Positions 49,661 to 62,085 of a stretch of DNA of 64,000 bases are shown piece after piece (positions within the stretch are counted from its first letter, which is position 1; every line of letters starts with the position of its first letter). The stretch is taken from positions 1 to 64,000 of the forward strand of contig JADFUC010002232.1 of the NCBI GenBank assembly GCA_019722365.1, given 5' to 3'. The position numbers were made by a program, and so were the translations under genes. This DNA is from Lithospermum erythrorhizon. Its lineage: Eukaryota; Streptophyta; Magnoliopsida; Boraginales; Boraginaceae. A model generated the notes under the pieces. It saw only the letters and a list, made by a program, of their open reading frames with translations, had not been told where the DNA came from and searched no databases.

Positions 49661-51661
49661 CGGCCTCAATATGTCTGATCACCATCTGCAGTGGTTGACA
49701 AAAATAACACCGTTTGAAAATCAATAAAACGTGATGGGTTGGTAAAGTGAAATAGTTAAAATGTTTTCCTGTTGGGTTTAACCAGCATGTCGCCTAATCC
49801 AAATCCAAGTGCAAACTTAGCAGCATTCTTAGTCCAAATCTCCATAAGCAGGTTTTATAAATTTTGACACCCAAAACAAATCACAGTCTGAGTACTTTTA
49901 AAATAAGTGAAGAAAAATTATTGGGATCTGTACTTCGTCCACTGGTAAATCGTGATTCTCTGAGACAACTACACTTCTCGAATATTTGTCGATGCGGAGG
50001 TTGGAAGGGTAAGTAACTCGGTGGAAGCGATAGGGTGATGACATTAAAATGGAATAAGATGCACTTAGCAAGAGATATAAACGTGGCGATAGAGTATATA
50101 TATATATATATATATCTGATAAAACAATATACCAAATATTTATAGCATCAAAATAATAATGATATAATCCAACATATATACATTTGGACTCCACTTATGT
50201 TAACCCATGTTATATCCGAGGCGGCATATGCATAGTCAAGCGAGCAAAACATCGCTAAGTGCCAAAACAGCGGTTATGCAATATAACAAAACTCTGACGA
50301 GACCATGACATTATTTGTTGACATCCACCATCGCGTGCAAGACAATGCACACAATAACTGTACATCGACATTTGTGTGATTTGCTTAAAGGCGCCCATTA
50401 CCTTAACCTGATATAAGCATGCCATCTTTTCGGCGGAGACTCGCCTGCCTTCGCCGCAAATACCATATCCTTTTCTGGGAGGCTGCAGCGATCACCCATC
50501 TGATGCTCATGCCACATTGACCCCCATGCGCGACTACATGCGGCTCAACGGCCTTCCTAATATAGTGCGACTACTCTACATGAAACCAGCATGACCAAAA
50601 CCAACATACTTTTAAAGCATTGCGCAGCGGAACATAACCACGACTTAATTAACATCCACAACAACTACAACAGCCAGGGATGCGAACAATGTTGCAACAT
50701 CAGCGCGTTATTAAATATGGCGCCCGTATATATAATGCAGCGATCGCAAAACTCATTACGCAGCTATACCTGCTACAGCCATCATACAATTCAACATTTC
50801 ACAACCTGTCATATGAGTTATAGCTTGTTATATAGTGCATATCTGTTCGTAAATTACTTCGCTCAGCGTAAATAATATTATCATACAGTGATAAATCCAC
50901 CTTTGGCTAGTGCAGCTAATAAGAAATGTCAGACAGAATCATGAAACTTACAGCGTTCTGAGATTAAACTAAAACACCGAAAATACGATTACTTCAAATT
51001 AAGCTATAAATTCTCTTTTTAACAACTTTAGTACCATTAGCCACTTTAGGTGAAATATTACTGAATTAAGCTCAAATGATAAACTAAGCGGCGCAATCTC
51101 GAACAACCCTTTTTAACCAACCATTACATTCTCTCTTGCCTTTCTAACACTTTCATGATTTTAGTTCAAAAGTATCAGCTGCCAATAACTAATACCATTC
51201 ACAACAATATAGCCTGCCGCGACCCGTTTACTAGCAAACTAAATAAAACTAATTTCAACATATATTCATCCGACAACTTATAAATCAGAATTCACCTCAA
51301 ACAACTATAATGGGTCGAGAACACTTATACCATTAAAAACTTTTTGGAAAAAGAAGTCAACCGAAGTCAACTCGAAAGTCCAACACAAACTTCCACTGAC
51401 ACTTTACTTTAAAAGTAGGTTATTATCATCTCCGTTACTACAATACAAAGCCACAGATAATATTGTAATAGATATCGAACCCTGACACCGAAGTCAAACT
51501 AAAGTTTCCGAAAATTAAACATCACAACACGTCACGAATTACTCATTGAGTAACCTTTAACCCAAGAATAACTAATTTAAGGCCCTAGAATCGGTTAGCA
51601 GCAATAATAATCGAGAAATACAATAAAGTCAACAAAGTCAACCCGATTCGAAACTTCGTAT
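49660..51661 (-). repeat. Partial GYP2-family LTR
   Basis: It shares with 51662-54434 and 58735-61075 the start TGGTTGACAAAAATAAC and GTTTGAAAATCAATAAAAC, then TTGGAAGGGTAAG, and AAAACATCGCTAAGT-type sequence. It ends near 51660 just where the next LTR begins TGTAACGACC. A (TA)n run lies at 50095-50115. Confidence 0.7.
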
Positions 51662-54434
51662 TGTAACGACCGCCTCAGTCGTCATACCGAGTTAGTCGTT
51701 ATCAACATGTATGTCACGAGTCACCATACGATGGTTGACACAAAAATAACCCTGTTTGAAAATCGAGTAGGAGCACAGTATTTGAGAGAAAAGTGAAATA
51801 AGTTGAAAGCTCAAACGGTTTCACTCTGAGTTTGTATGTTGGCATCATCTAGCAAATCCAAATGCAACTTCATAACTTTTCCAAACCAAGATACTCCATA
51901 AAGCTTGATTAATACATTTTCAACACCAAAACAAATCTGAAATTTGAGTACATAAAATGAGTGAGAATAAAAGATATTTGCCGAAGTCATAGCGCAGTCT
52001 CAGTATTAAAATCACGGACTTTTCGCGAACTCGGCCGCTTCACAAAGGTACGCCAATACGGAGGTTGGAAGGGAGTAAGCTCAATGACTTAGTGGCATTA
52101 TCACCGGTGGTAACTTATCACATCCGAATGAATCGCGAAAACAAGATATAGGCGTAGCGATGAACATAATATATAAGTAAAAGAATAAACCAGTATTCTT
52201 AAGCGTCACAATAGTAGTACGTCATCCAACATATACTTATTTTAAAGGACTCCAACTTACGTTATCCATATTATACCGGAGATATCATGTCCTTAAATCA
52301 AGCGAGCAAAACACATAGAGATCCTGCCAAATACAACGGTTATACCACAATAACAATATATGAGAACTCACGAAAATCGACCATGGCGTTATCGACATTT
52401 CGGGCCAGTGACATCCGCTGATGTCGCGCAATGCAAGACAATGCACATAATAATTGTATCCGATATTTATATAAATGTTTGTTGCCTTTCAGTGAATACT
52501 ATATGACATAATATATATCTTTTCGGCAGGCTGCCATTATTGTAAAATATCATATCTTTTCCGTATGACTCGCCGATCCCCACCCAGTACCATATCATAA
52601 AACACACCGTACACTGCAGCGACCTACACATGCGACTCCGGCATGCCCGCGTCTGACCGCTCTATATGACCAAACGCGACCAGCAATAAAATCCTCGAAG
52701 CGTGTATTACGACCGGCGGCAAAACACAACCCGGCACGAGACTCGACCAACGGCCACAACTAAACAAGCGATAGAACAACTGACCACGATCCGCGCAGCA
52801 ATCTCGATAGCAACCATAAGATGCTGGTAATAATTCCATATAGAACCTACTACCATGGCGCGTACTTATGACCATCATGCTGACTCGACATGTCGCGGTT
52901 TCACGAGTGCAGCTATCATATAAGTTCATAACACGATTATCGATCCATGCCATCTATTTACCCCGATGCTTCAGCATTAAAAAATATTATCAAGCGGTGA
53001 TAGTTCCGTACTACTAGTGCCCAAAAAATCAGTGATCCATGAAGCCTTTTCCACGTTCAGTGCAAGCAACACCGAAGGTACGATTGTTATGACTTGGTAT
53101 AAACTCTCTTTAACATGACCCAGTACAACACTTTAAACAATTTTAGTCAACGAATATCGACTTTCCCCATTGAGTAAACCCATTTCTATGACATACAATC
53201 CCAATAAACTTTACTCAAAACTAAATAAAACTAAATATAATATATTTTAAACTCCAACAACCTATAACTTCACCCAATTTCACCTCTAAACAATTATAAT
53301 AAGTCAAAACATATATATCATTTTAAAAGCGTTTTGAAAGTCAAACCCAAAGTCAACTCGAAGTCAACTCAACTATACCCGGCAACACCCAAAATGGTTA
53401 TTATCATCTCTATACCGTAATCTAAGCCTAAGTCATGTATGTTAAACCTCGAAGCCAAAATCAAGCTAAATTCCAAAAAGTCCAAACGTCCACTAAGCGT
53501 CACAAATTACTCATCAAATGTAATTTCAACTCAAGAACAACTAATTTAAAGCCGAAAGATCGATTGATAAAATCGCTTTAAAGTCAACAAAAGTGTTAAT
53601 TCGGAAACTGAGGAAATACACAAAAAGTTTATTGCTTTTTTTACGCTTGAATCGAAGAGGATGATGAGAGACTTAAGGGAGGCCCAGAGTTAAAGCTGAG
53701 ATGGAAATAGAAGAAAGTGAGGGGGAGAGGGTGGGGTTCGGTTAACTGAGGGAAGGGAGATGAATTTTTCTTTTTTTTGTTTTTGTTTTTCCTCAGGCAA
53801 TTTGGTGTGGGAAGATCAGGAAAAAGTTTATGGGATGGTCGAGGCGTTCTGGGTTTCATGACCCTCTCTGATTCAACTTACGCCGACAATAAATTTCCAA
53901 TGACATTTGCTCGTACATAAGAATATAAGTGGTTTCAAATTTTGCGTTAATCAATTTAAGCAAATCCCACATTTTAATGTATTAATGAGCAGTGGATTTT
54001 GGGTTTTACATCATAGAGAACTCAAAAGATTGGCCTTTTTACCTTGAATGAAGAGATGATGAGGAAACTTCGCCAGAAATTTGAGGGCCAAAGCTCCCGA
54101 GATGGTGGAGAAATCGAAGAAAGAATTTCAAGGGGGGAGAGGGGAGGGGTTCGGCGGTTTGGGGGGGAAGAGGGAGATGGGATTTTCTTTTTCTTTTTTG
54201 TTTTATTTTATCCTCTCTTAAGGGCTTGTTTGGTATGTGGGAAGGATGAGGAAGCGAGTTTATCGGATGAAAATCTGATCGTTTTTCTTGGCGATACCAC
54301 GATTATTTACCTCATTATTAATTTCCATCGACATTTATAGTACGCAGAGTATAAAGTGGGTCAATTTTATGTTAATTAATTAATAACTCCACATCTTAAT
54401 TTATTAATTGGCCCAGTCGTTACCGGTTATTACG
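51662..54434 (-). repeat. 3' LTR of GYP2
   Basis: On the plus strand it starts TGTAACGACCGCC and ends CGGTTATTACG. It aligns with 58735-61075 in the order of all shared words. The frames over 52624-52953 and 54044-54340 are not coding. Confidence 0.75.
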
Positions 54435-55059
54435 TGCCCACCTAACAAAATTTGGCCCTCGAAATTTCTCCAACTCGATTGCTACGGAAGATGAAATCAA
54501 AACAACCATAACGACTAACCGCCCAGGCGAAAGAAGCTCTGGGATATCGGCTCCTCGCTATCCTCCAGCTTCCGTGCCTTCCCTCTACTAGATGATTCAT
54601 CCACAAGCTTTTCATTTCGCTGTTCATAAACGCCTGCTTTAGGAGTCGAATCCTCGGCACAGTCGCTACCGTATGTCGAGTCACGCTGATCGTCAAAGAA
54701 TATAAAATATGCGACTAAATCGTGGCGTACTTCCTCAGCGAAACATGGAAACGTCTTGAGATCCTTTCCAATTCACTGAAGCAAGGCCAAGCGGTAGACT
54801 CTTGCTCCTTTTGTCAAAATTCCAGCATGACCCGATATCGAGGTTTTTCCCAAACTTCTCCCAGACACCATTACCGCTGGAGCCTCTTCCAAGAATGGGT
54901 CCACCCACCTTGAAGGAAAAATACATCCGGCGTCGGTGCGTGCCTTGCTTTTGTCTATCTGTGCCGTTCTCAAATGTTGTTGTATCACCTTTACTCTCTC
55001 TCCAGACTTTCCTGACTCGGACCCATAGTGCGCTTTTGACGTTTCCAGCATGTCAGTTA

Positions 55060-55615
55060 CACCTTCGACCATACAAGGCTTTGCGGTGCCATCCCAACAC
55101 TAAGCGAAAACTATTGTTATAAGCAAACTCCATTTTGGCAACTCTCATCGAACTACTAAGAGAAACTCAACACCTGGCTTCGTAGCATGTCTTTCAACGT
55201 TTGAATACGTTCTCGGGATTATCCGTCCCGTTTGAAGATGAAGCGATGCCAAATTGACCTTAGTCCTATTGCCTCCACTGGAAACTTTTCCGAAACAACC
55301 AAGTGAACCTTGCGTCCCTATAAAACTGACACTCTCCGGCACCCATGTAGTCTCACCCAGCTTGGTCCTTTATCGCAGCCAAACCTCCCATTGGTCTATC
55401 GCAGTGCAAATCCCGTCATTTTCCTTTTAGGTTTGGGAGGCCCAATGCAAATCCCTTAGTGATCTTCCTCCATGTGTCCATTCGAATATCGGTAGTTGCG
55501 GCAGCCCATGGATGGTTTTATGGTCATTCTTGACTTGTTGGAAAATTAAGCACTTTGCCACGAGAATTAACAATTTCTTTCTCTTGCGTTTCTGACATGA
55601 TAGTTCTCCACCCAA
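55060..55615 (-). pseudogene. GYP2 integrase remnant
   Basis: The minus frame 55615-55427 has KCLIFQQVKNDHK, then GLPQLPIFEWTHG, matching the segment after the zinc-binding part of gypsy integrase (C..C QQVK..H then G.LQPLPIPEW). Further along, near 55125-55070, VAKMEFAYNNSFRL then KALYGRR fits the late integrase core. Frames change between them. The enzyme would insert element DNA into the chromosome. The N-terminal zinc finger is not clear. Confidence 0.8.
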
Positions 55616-56499
55616 ATTTAAATTTTATCTTCGTACTTCACAGGTGCATATTATGACATTAACTGTAGGCTTCATCAAGATCTCCCTTTTGGGTCTTCAA
55701 AGTGGGGGCGCAACCACTTTCGACTCTCACAATCTAAGAACATGTCAATCGCCCCAATCGTAAAATCGGGTTTACGCCATACCCCGCTTCACCGATGCAA
55801 CGCCGCACCTTTTCATGCCTTTGCATTTATCCTATTTTATAAATAATCTTGAGAATTACTCACTTTCATATAGGCCAATAAAGGTTCCATCCCCTCGACC
55901 TCAAAACTTACTCCCGATGTTTCAACTTCGCTCTTTGGTTCTTCAACTTTCCTTTTTAGAACTGCAGCGTCGCCCGCTCTGATTCAAACTTACGGGATGG
56001 TACTCAATCGTTACATACGTAGTCACTCGAAACTCGTACGCCGTTGTCTCAAGTTAGCTCCTTTTGTGGTAAAATTTTGTGAAAACAGTGCGGCCCGACT
56101 CTAAAATCATGGGTAGGATAGTGCGCTCATGATTCTTCCAGTGTCGAGAACCATGCGATCACATTCCCGTTACGCGCCAGCCACGACTGAAGCAGCAGTG
56201 TGAGCATGCGTTGTACGCATACCCGCCCGTTTCCACGGCGGTGGTGTCAGCGGCGGTGTTGTAGTCAATCTCATAGCGCTGAAATTCATTCATGAGACAT
56301 CACAACTTGGCCCGTACAAATGGTGCATGCACTCTTATCCAGCTTTAATTCATCGAATTAAGTGCGCGAAAATTCCTTATTATGAATCTTACATAATACC
56401 GGTGGCCAAGAAACTTCAGCTTGATCACGCTTGTGGAATTACCGAAATTCATGTGCGACACCCACCTTTTGTAGTTGAACTACTTTGCCATGCGAGATG

Positions 56500-57250
56500 A
56501 CATGACCTAAGAATTGTACTTTGACCAAAATTACCCTTTAGAAACTTTGAAGTACAACATTTGCAGTAAGGTTTCAATACTTTCCTCAGTGCTCGTCATG
56601 TTCCAACTGCATCACGGAATAGATTAAGATGTAGGTCAATGAATACAACCTGACTTATCCAAGAACTCCACGAAAAACGCCGTTGATAGGTCCATAAGAA
56701 AGGTAACAGGGCATTTGTCAAACCAACTATCCTGAAAATCATAGTGCCGCCTCTTTGTTCGAAAGGCCGATTTTGATATAATCTGCGCCATCCTCAATTG
56801 GTGATATCGGTACCAAATCAATTTTTGAAAAAGACGCTGCATCGGCGGTTGCTCGAAAAGGTCATCGATCGCTAGCGGCGAATTGCCGATTTTTAATAGT
56901 CACTTTGTTCGATTGTCGATGTCAGTAAAAGCCTCAGCGATCCATCCTTCTTCTTGACGAACAATCTTGGTGCACTTAGAATGCTGGCGATAAACGCCTC
57001 AACGACTCCGCGACTTCATTGTTCAGCTCACCAGCTACCATTACGTAGGTGCCATAGATATCGGATGGTTCGGTACCAATCGAAAATTCAATCTACTACG
57101 CTCGGAGGTAGTCTGGCAAATCTTTGGGAAAGACATCCTCGAATTCTCATAATCCGGACATTTCAAGCAGGATACTCTTTCTTCCAAATCCGTTACATAA
57201 CGAATACCCATCGTCACGTTGATAACTTTGTTAACTTTGAAATCAAACAA
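56500..57250 (-). pseudogene. GYP2 reverse transcriptase remnant
   Basis: The frame 56842-56636 has RYHQLRMAQIISKSAFRTKR, then HYDF, as in the gypsy RT fingers and palm. Around 56650-56629 the catalytic loop begins VFID, but the second Asp is lost by a one-base insertion plus a change. EFLD and LLTQ-like parts follow near 56520-56480. The segment at 57250-57040 resembles the linker between protease and RT. It is not functional. Confidence 0.8.
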
Positions 57251-57588
57251 GATGGTAAACTCTATACAACTGTTGATGCTTGTGGGGGACTGTAAAACAC
57301 AATTTCTTTCACGTTTGACAGTTTATTCACATTGGTGTTTTCCGACTGAATCGTTCCCAAGATGAGGTCAAAATCCGCACAATTGAGGGATGACTAGATC
57401 ACATACAAATACGTGGTTATCGATGACAGGGGCAATTTCTATAAACCTCAGTGCTTCTCCCAGGGTGTTATTATTAAATGTCTTTGTTAAATTATAACTC
57501 AAAGGTGGCCTTTGCGGTAAGTTCTAGGATATAGGGATGTTTTTTGAGATCCACGGCTCCTAAAGCGTGTCGGGCGAAGTGTTTCTAC

Positions 57589-58055
57589 TGTACCACTGAA
57601 GGACACACATTCATGAAATGCTGGCAGGCTGGCCGACATCGGAAACACATTCTCTGCAAATAAGTTTTCTCGCGCTTGTGCCCAGCTCTGTCGCATGATA
57701 GGTAACGTGAATATGCATAAACCACTCATTAGGGGTGCACGAGGCCAGCTCACAATCCCAGGTCGGACCGGTGCAATATCTTGGGCGGTGCTTACGAAAG
57801 TTCTCTGAAATCCCACAATGCGTATAGATCACCCTCTCTCTCTTTTCACTGGGTGCACGCTATGTCCCTGCTCCACCAATCTTTGCATTCACCAGTGGTG
57901 AAAAGCTGTAGGGTGATCTCTGCAGATGCATGGCTTGAGCGCCAGAGTGAAAACCAGGTCTCTGTAAACACGATAGAGGTACACTTAAGAATCGGTAAGC
58001 TGAAGTCATGCCCATCCTCATACCCGTAATTGTCCTCTACTGTTGCATGGATCAA
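57589..58055 (-). pseudogene. GYP2 gag remnant with a broken zinc knuckle
   Basis: The minus frame 58055-57846 ends ITLQLFTTGECKDWWSRD, similar to the conserved Gag core (..L.G.A..WW). About 200 bp further, at 57657-57589, one frame reads MCFRC, then QHFMNVCP, which is a CCHC zinc knuckle with extra bases between the second Cys and the His. The order core then knuckle is right for Gag. Confidence 0.65.
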
Positions 58056-58734
58056 CCTATGTAGTGGCGTACATGAGTCTCCAAGCAGAAATTTTGTTTT
58101 AAAGAGTTCCGCCCAATCCCAGGCCGAGGGAATTGGCGTCTCCCGAGCAGCAAATCTTTGTGGACCTTAGTTCAACCGCTCCTCGACAAGCGGTACACCT
58201 CAATTTCGCTTTTTAGCTCAATCCCAACCATTTGATTTTCAGAGCTTCCATGCCTCCAGAAATTCAGTAAAGCCTCAGTGCTCCCTTCCCCAATCGGGTA
58301 GTCGCCTTGACATACTAGCAATTTAATGCGAATCTCGGCGTCTCGGTGCTGTTGGTCAAATTACCCGAGGCTAAACACATCCTTTGCCTATCAAAATCTT
58401 AAATGCACTCATCTCTGGGAAATTCACATCCTCCACGGAACCGGTTGAAATTACATATTTCAATAGCCGCTCCACGGAAATACGCCTGCGCCGCGCGCCA
58501 GGTCTGGTCTCGGCACCACCTAGAAGCACTTTAAACTTTAGCGCGGCGAGGGTCCGCTGATTCGTCTAGCAGCGACTCAACTACCGGTTGCATCCGCCGG
58601 GCCGATCTCGAAAGAAGATATAACTAATTTAGACTCATGAAAGACTCGAAGCCACAAAATTTAACAAAACAGCAGAGCGTGAAGCCTGCGCCATAGAACC
58701 AGGTTAAAAGCAGACACGGCTCGATACCGTAATT

Positions 58735-61075
58735 ATGGCTGCGCGCAGTGCCGGTCGTGCGGCGCCGAGTTAGAGTCGATATCAGCGCAATGCTCCGGTA
58801 GCCATCACGATGGTTGACACAAAAGTAACTTTGTTTGAAAATCAATAAAACCTTATAGTTTGATAAAAGTAAATAGTTCGAAAGTTCAAAATGTTTCCAT
58901 CTGAGTTTAACCATGATGGCATTACTATAAATCCAAGTTCAAACTTCATAACATTACCAGTCTGGCAGCCTCCATAAAAGCGGTTTATACATTTTCAACA
59001 CCCAAAAACAAAATCACAGAAGTGATGCACCAAAAATGAAAGTGAAGCTAAAAGATGACTGGGGATCTGTACTTCATCTCGCTAAATTTTTGAAAATCAC
59101 GCGGGTTGCTGGGAGACTCCAGCCCGGCACCTGCATATGGGTACATGTCGATGGAGGTTGACTTAGTGAAGCGAATGGCCGGGTGGTAACTTGGCATCAC
59201 GTCGATGAAATTAACTGAGATATAGGCGTGGCGATGAAGTATATATATATATACAATAAAGATAGCAAAATATTCGCCTTGTGGCAATCATCGCTTGACG
59301 CCGCATAGCCACCCAGAGGACTCGACTTATGTTACTTCCCAGCGTATTTATATCGGGCGGTGCAGATCAAGCGAGCAAACGTCATAAATTCTCCAACGCA
59401 GCGGTTTACCGCGACAACAACAATATAGCGAAACTCACGAAAGCGAACCATGACATTATTAACGGCCCCGAGCCTTGATGACATCCGCCCGATGTCACGC
59501 GATAAACAATGCCTGCAATAGCGTATCGACATTTATATAATGTCGTTGCTTTATTTCGCCCATGTAACATAATATAATATCATATCCTTTTCGGCGAGCT
59601 CGCGCCCTTTCATGGCAAATACCATATCCTTTTTCGGAAAGCTCGCCCGCCCGATCGCGTCTGATATCGCCTCTGCATCTTTACTCAGCGTAGAACATCT
59701 AATATGGATGCGGCCTACATATGAAACCAGCGCGATACACGCTGACCAACATCCTTAAGCATTACCAACCGTGGTATAACCACATAGCGACGGTAACATC
59801 ACAACAACAACCGGTAGAACAATGTGCAATCCTGCGACCAAATACCGATATAGGCTTGTAATATACATAATGCAACAATCTCGTAAACTGTTACCAATAT
59901 ACATAACCACGACCATCATACAATTCAACATTTCACAACTTCACAAATACACTTTTCTCAAGTATAAATTCATAAGCGATTATATAGTCACATATCTTTA
60001 TCAAGTACTTAACTCAAGCGTAAATAATATTATCATACGGTATTGGTAAATCTCTTATTTGAAAATCAATCGATCCATGACACTTTCCGCCTTAAGTCTG
60101 GCAAGCTTCCCAATCTGATTACTACAAACTTCAGAAATTTCTCTTTTTAACAACTTTTGGTACCGTTAGCCACTTTAGGTGAAATATTACTAGTTAAGCT
60201 CAAGCAGATAAACTAAGCGACGGATATCGAGACAACCCGCTGCCCAACCGTTTTATTTACAATGCCATTCTTTTAACGATTTACCCAGTTTTCAAAATAT
60301 CAACTCTTCCAACCATAAACCCGTTTCTATGACCTCCCAACCTCATGAGAGCGTTTACTAACCAAATCTAATAAAACAAATTTCAACATCAACAACTTAT
60401 ACGTCTGGTCAGCGCCGAAGCAATATAATAAAGGTCAAGAGAATACTTTATCTTAATTAAAATGTTTTTTGGAAAAAGTCATCGAAGTTAACTCGAAAGT
60501 CAACACAACTACACGAGCAGCACTACTAATCGGGTTATTATCATCTCTATACTATAATCTAGCCTAGATAATAATTATATATCTGATATTAAACCTCAGC
60601 ATGAGTCAAACTAAATCCCAAAAAAAGTCAACGTTCCACTAAGCGTCACAATTATAATCAATAAAACAACTAATTCCAAAACTACAGAATCTGCTCATTA
60701 GCAATAATAATCAAATCTGATAAAGTGTAGAGTCAACCCATTCAAATTATGAAATACTCAAAAATTTAGGCCTTTTTGCATGAATCGAAGGGATGATGAG
60801 GCTTCTCCAAGAAATTTGGGGCCAGCTCGAGATGGAGAAATCGAAATTCAGGGAGGGGGTTCGGCGGTTGGGGAAGGGAGATGGGATTTTTTTTGTTTAT
60901 CCTCTACGAAGGGCTTGTTTGATATGCGGATGAAAATCAAGAGCGGTTTGGATTCAAAGCCCGACAATTAATTTCCGGCGAAAGTTATAGTAAGCAAATA
61001 TAAAGTGGGTCCAATTTACGTTAATTAAATTAATAATAACTCCAGCATGCTATTAATTGACAGTCGTTGCAGTTC
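58735..61075 (-). repeat. 5' LTR of GYP2
   Basis: Partner of 51662-54434. It shares GATGGTTGACACAAAA (58810), TTGGCATCACGTCGATG-type sequence and GAAGGGATGATGAGGC (60788). It is about 0.4 kb shorter than its partner, so deletions have occurred. Confidence 0.7.
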
Positions 61076-62085
61076 TTCTGATTAGAAATTGATTAAAGTG
61101 TTAGTGTTTGATTGAGGTGTTGGCAGATTAGAATAGAGGATGTGGTGGTTGAAATTTTGTCCTTTTATTAGTTGTTTATGCTCGCGTAGTAATCTTTCCC
61201 CCTAAGTTAATAATTGGTAACTAAATTGTTGTAAAAAGAACAGATGCTGGCTAAAAGATGTTAAGTTGAATTAAGGGCTTTCATGAGTAGTTATTGACCT
61301 AAACCTCTAAAATAGAATTGTTAAGTGGAAACTAAATTAATTGTATTTTTTCTGGAGTGTAGAAAGGAATACGGATTGATTAGAGACATTTAATATTGTT
61401 AGCGGGGTGTTGCTCACGGTGTGGGTCTATTTACTTATTTAATGAATGTAGCTTTTGTTGATGTGGTAAGGCATGTTTATGTATGTATCAATGTGTTGAT
61501 TGTTGATTTAATGCGTATTAAGTGGACATAAATTCATGTTCTGATAATGATTCTAATGATCTTTTCTCTTTTTATTAGCTCGAGTTGTGTAGAAATGTCT
61601 TATCTACCTCTTTTATCTTGAATTTCGCTAATCTTACATTATTGTTAGCGAGAGTGTGATTTAATTTGCACTCTTGGGATCTCTTAACTAAACCAGCAAT
61701 TTCGCTATTACATGGGCATTTTCATTCTTGGTTGACATTTCCTTGGATTCGTTAACCGTGCTGAGGCGGTCGGTGTTGAGGGATCTCATGATCTTGTTCC
61801 GTTATTGTAGTGGGATTTATGTATTGTTGTATGTCAAATTTGGACTAAGTGTATATTGACATTTTTATATTTTGGTGTATTGTTGTATATTGGTTGTGTT
61901 ACGTGGTTTAGGAAATACCATGATGGATAGTTTTCTTAAAAGCTGTTCTTTTAGAAATATCTTGTTTTTCCCATTGTTTTATGATTGGTGGTCGTTTAAA
62001 ATGAATTAAATTATCGATTAGTGACTACAGTGTCTGATTTGAATGATTCCCCAACCTCATGGGCCGACAGGGGCGGGTTGTTACA
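61076..62085 (+). repeat. Probable degraded gypsy LTR, plus orientation
   Basis: It ends GGGCCGACAGGGGCGGGTTGTTACA-like at 62060-62085, the typical 3' end of the LTRs in this window (compare 39890). The start and family are uncertain. There are no coding frames. Confidence 0.45.

Larger units (their letters stand above)
51662..61075 (-). mobile_element. Ty3/gypsy LTR retrotransposon GYP2
   Basis: LTRs of about 2.8 kb (51662-54434) and 2.3 kb (about 58735-61075) flank an interior of about 4.3 kb. On the minus strand the order is gag (58055-57600), RT (about 57250-56500) and integrase (55615-55060), which is the gypsy order. All frames are broken by small indels. The LTRs share ATGGTTGACACAAAA near 51732 and 58811, and the G-rich GGGGAGAGGGGAGGGGTTCGGCGGTT near 54136, which resembles GGGAGGGGGTTCGGCGGTTGG near 60850. 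The LTR start on the minus strand is near CGTAATAACCGG. The right-hand ends are approximate. Confidence 0.8.

Noticed and set aside
54722..55122. Plus-strand frames at 54722-54913 and 54802-55122
   Set aside because: They overlap the region between the GYP2 integrase and its 3' LTR; the integrase signal is on the minus strand and these frames have no known domain.
57578..57622. A perfect-looking CCHC zinc knuckle (CFYCTTEGHTFMKC) on the plus strand
   Set aside because: The gag, RT and integrase of GYP2 are all on the minus strand, and the same bases read on the minus strand give a broken zinc knuckle (MCFRC .. HFMNVCP) at the right place in gag. The plus-strand pattern is most likely coincidence.
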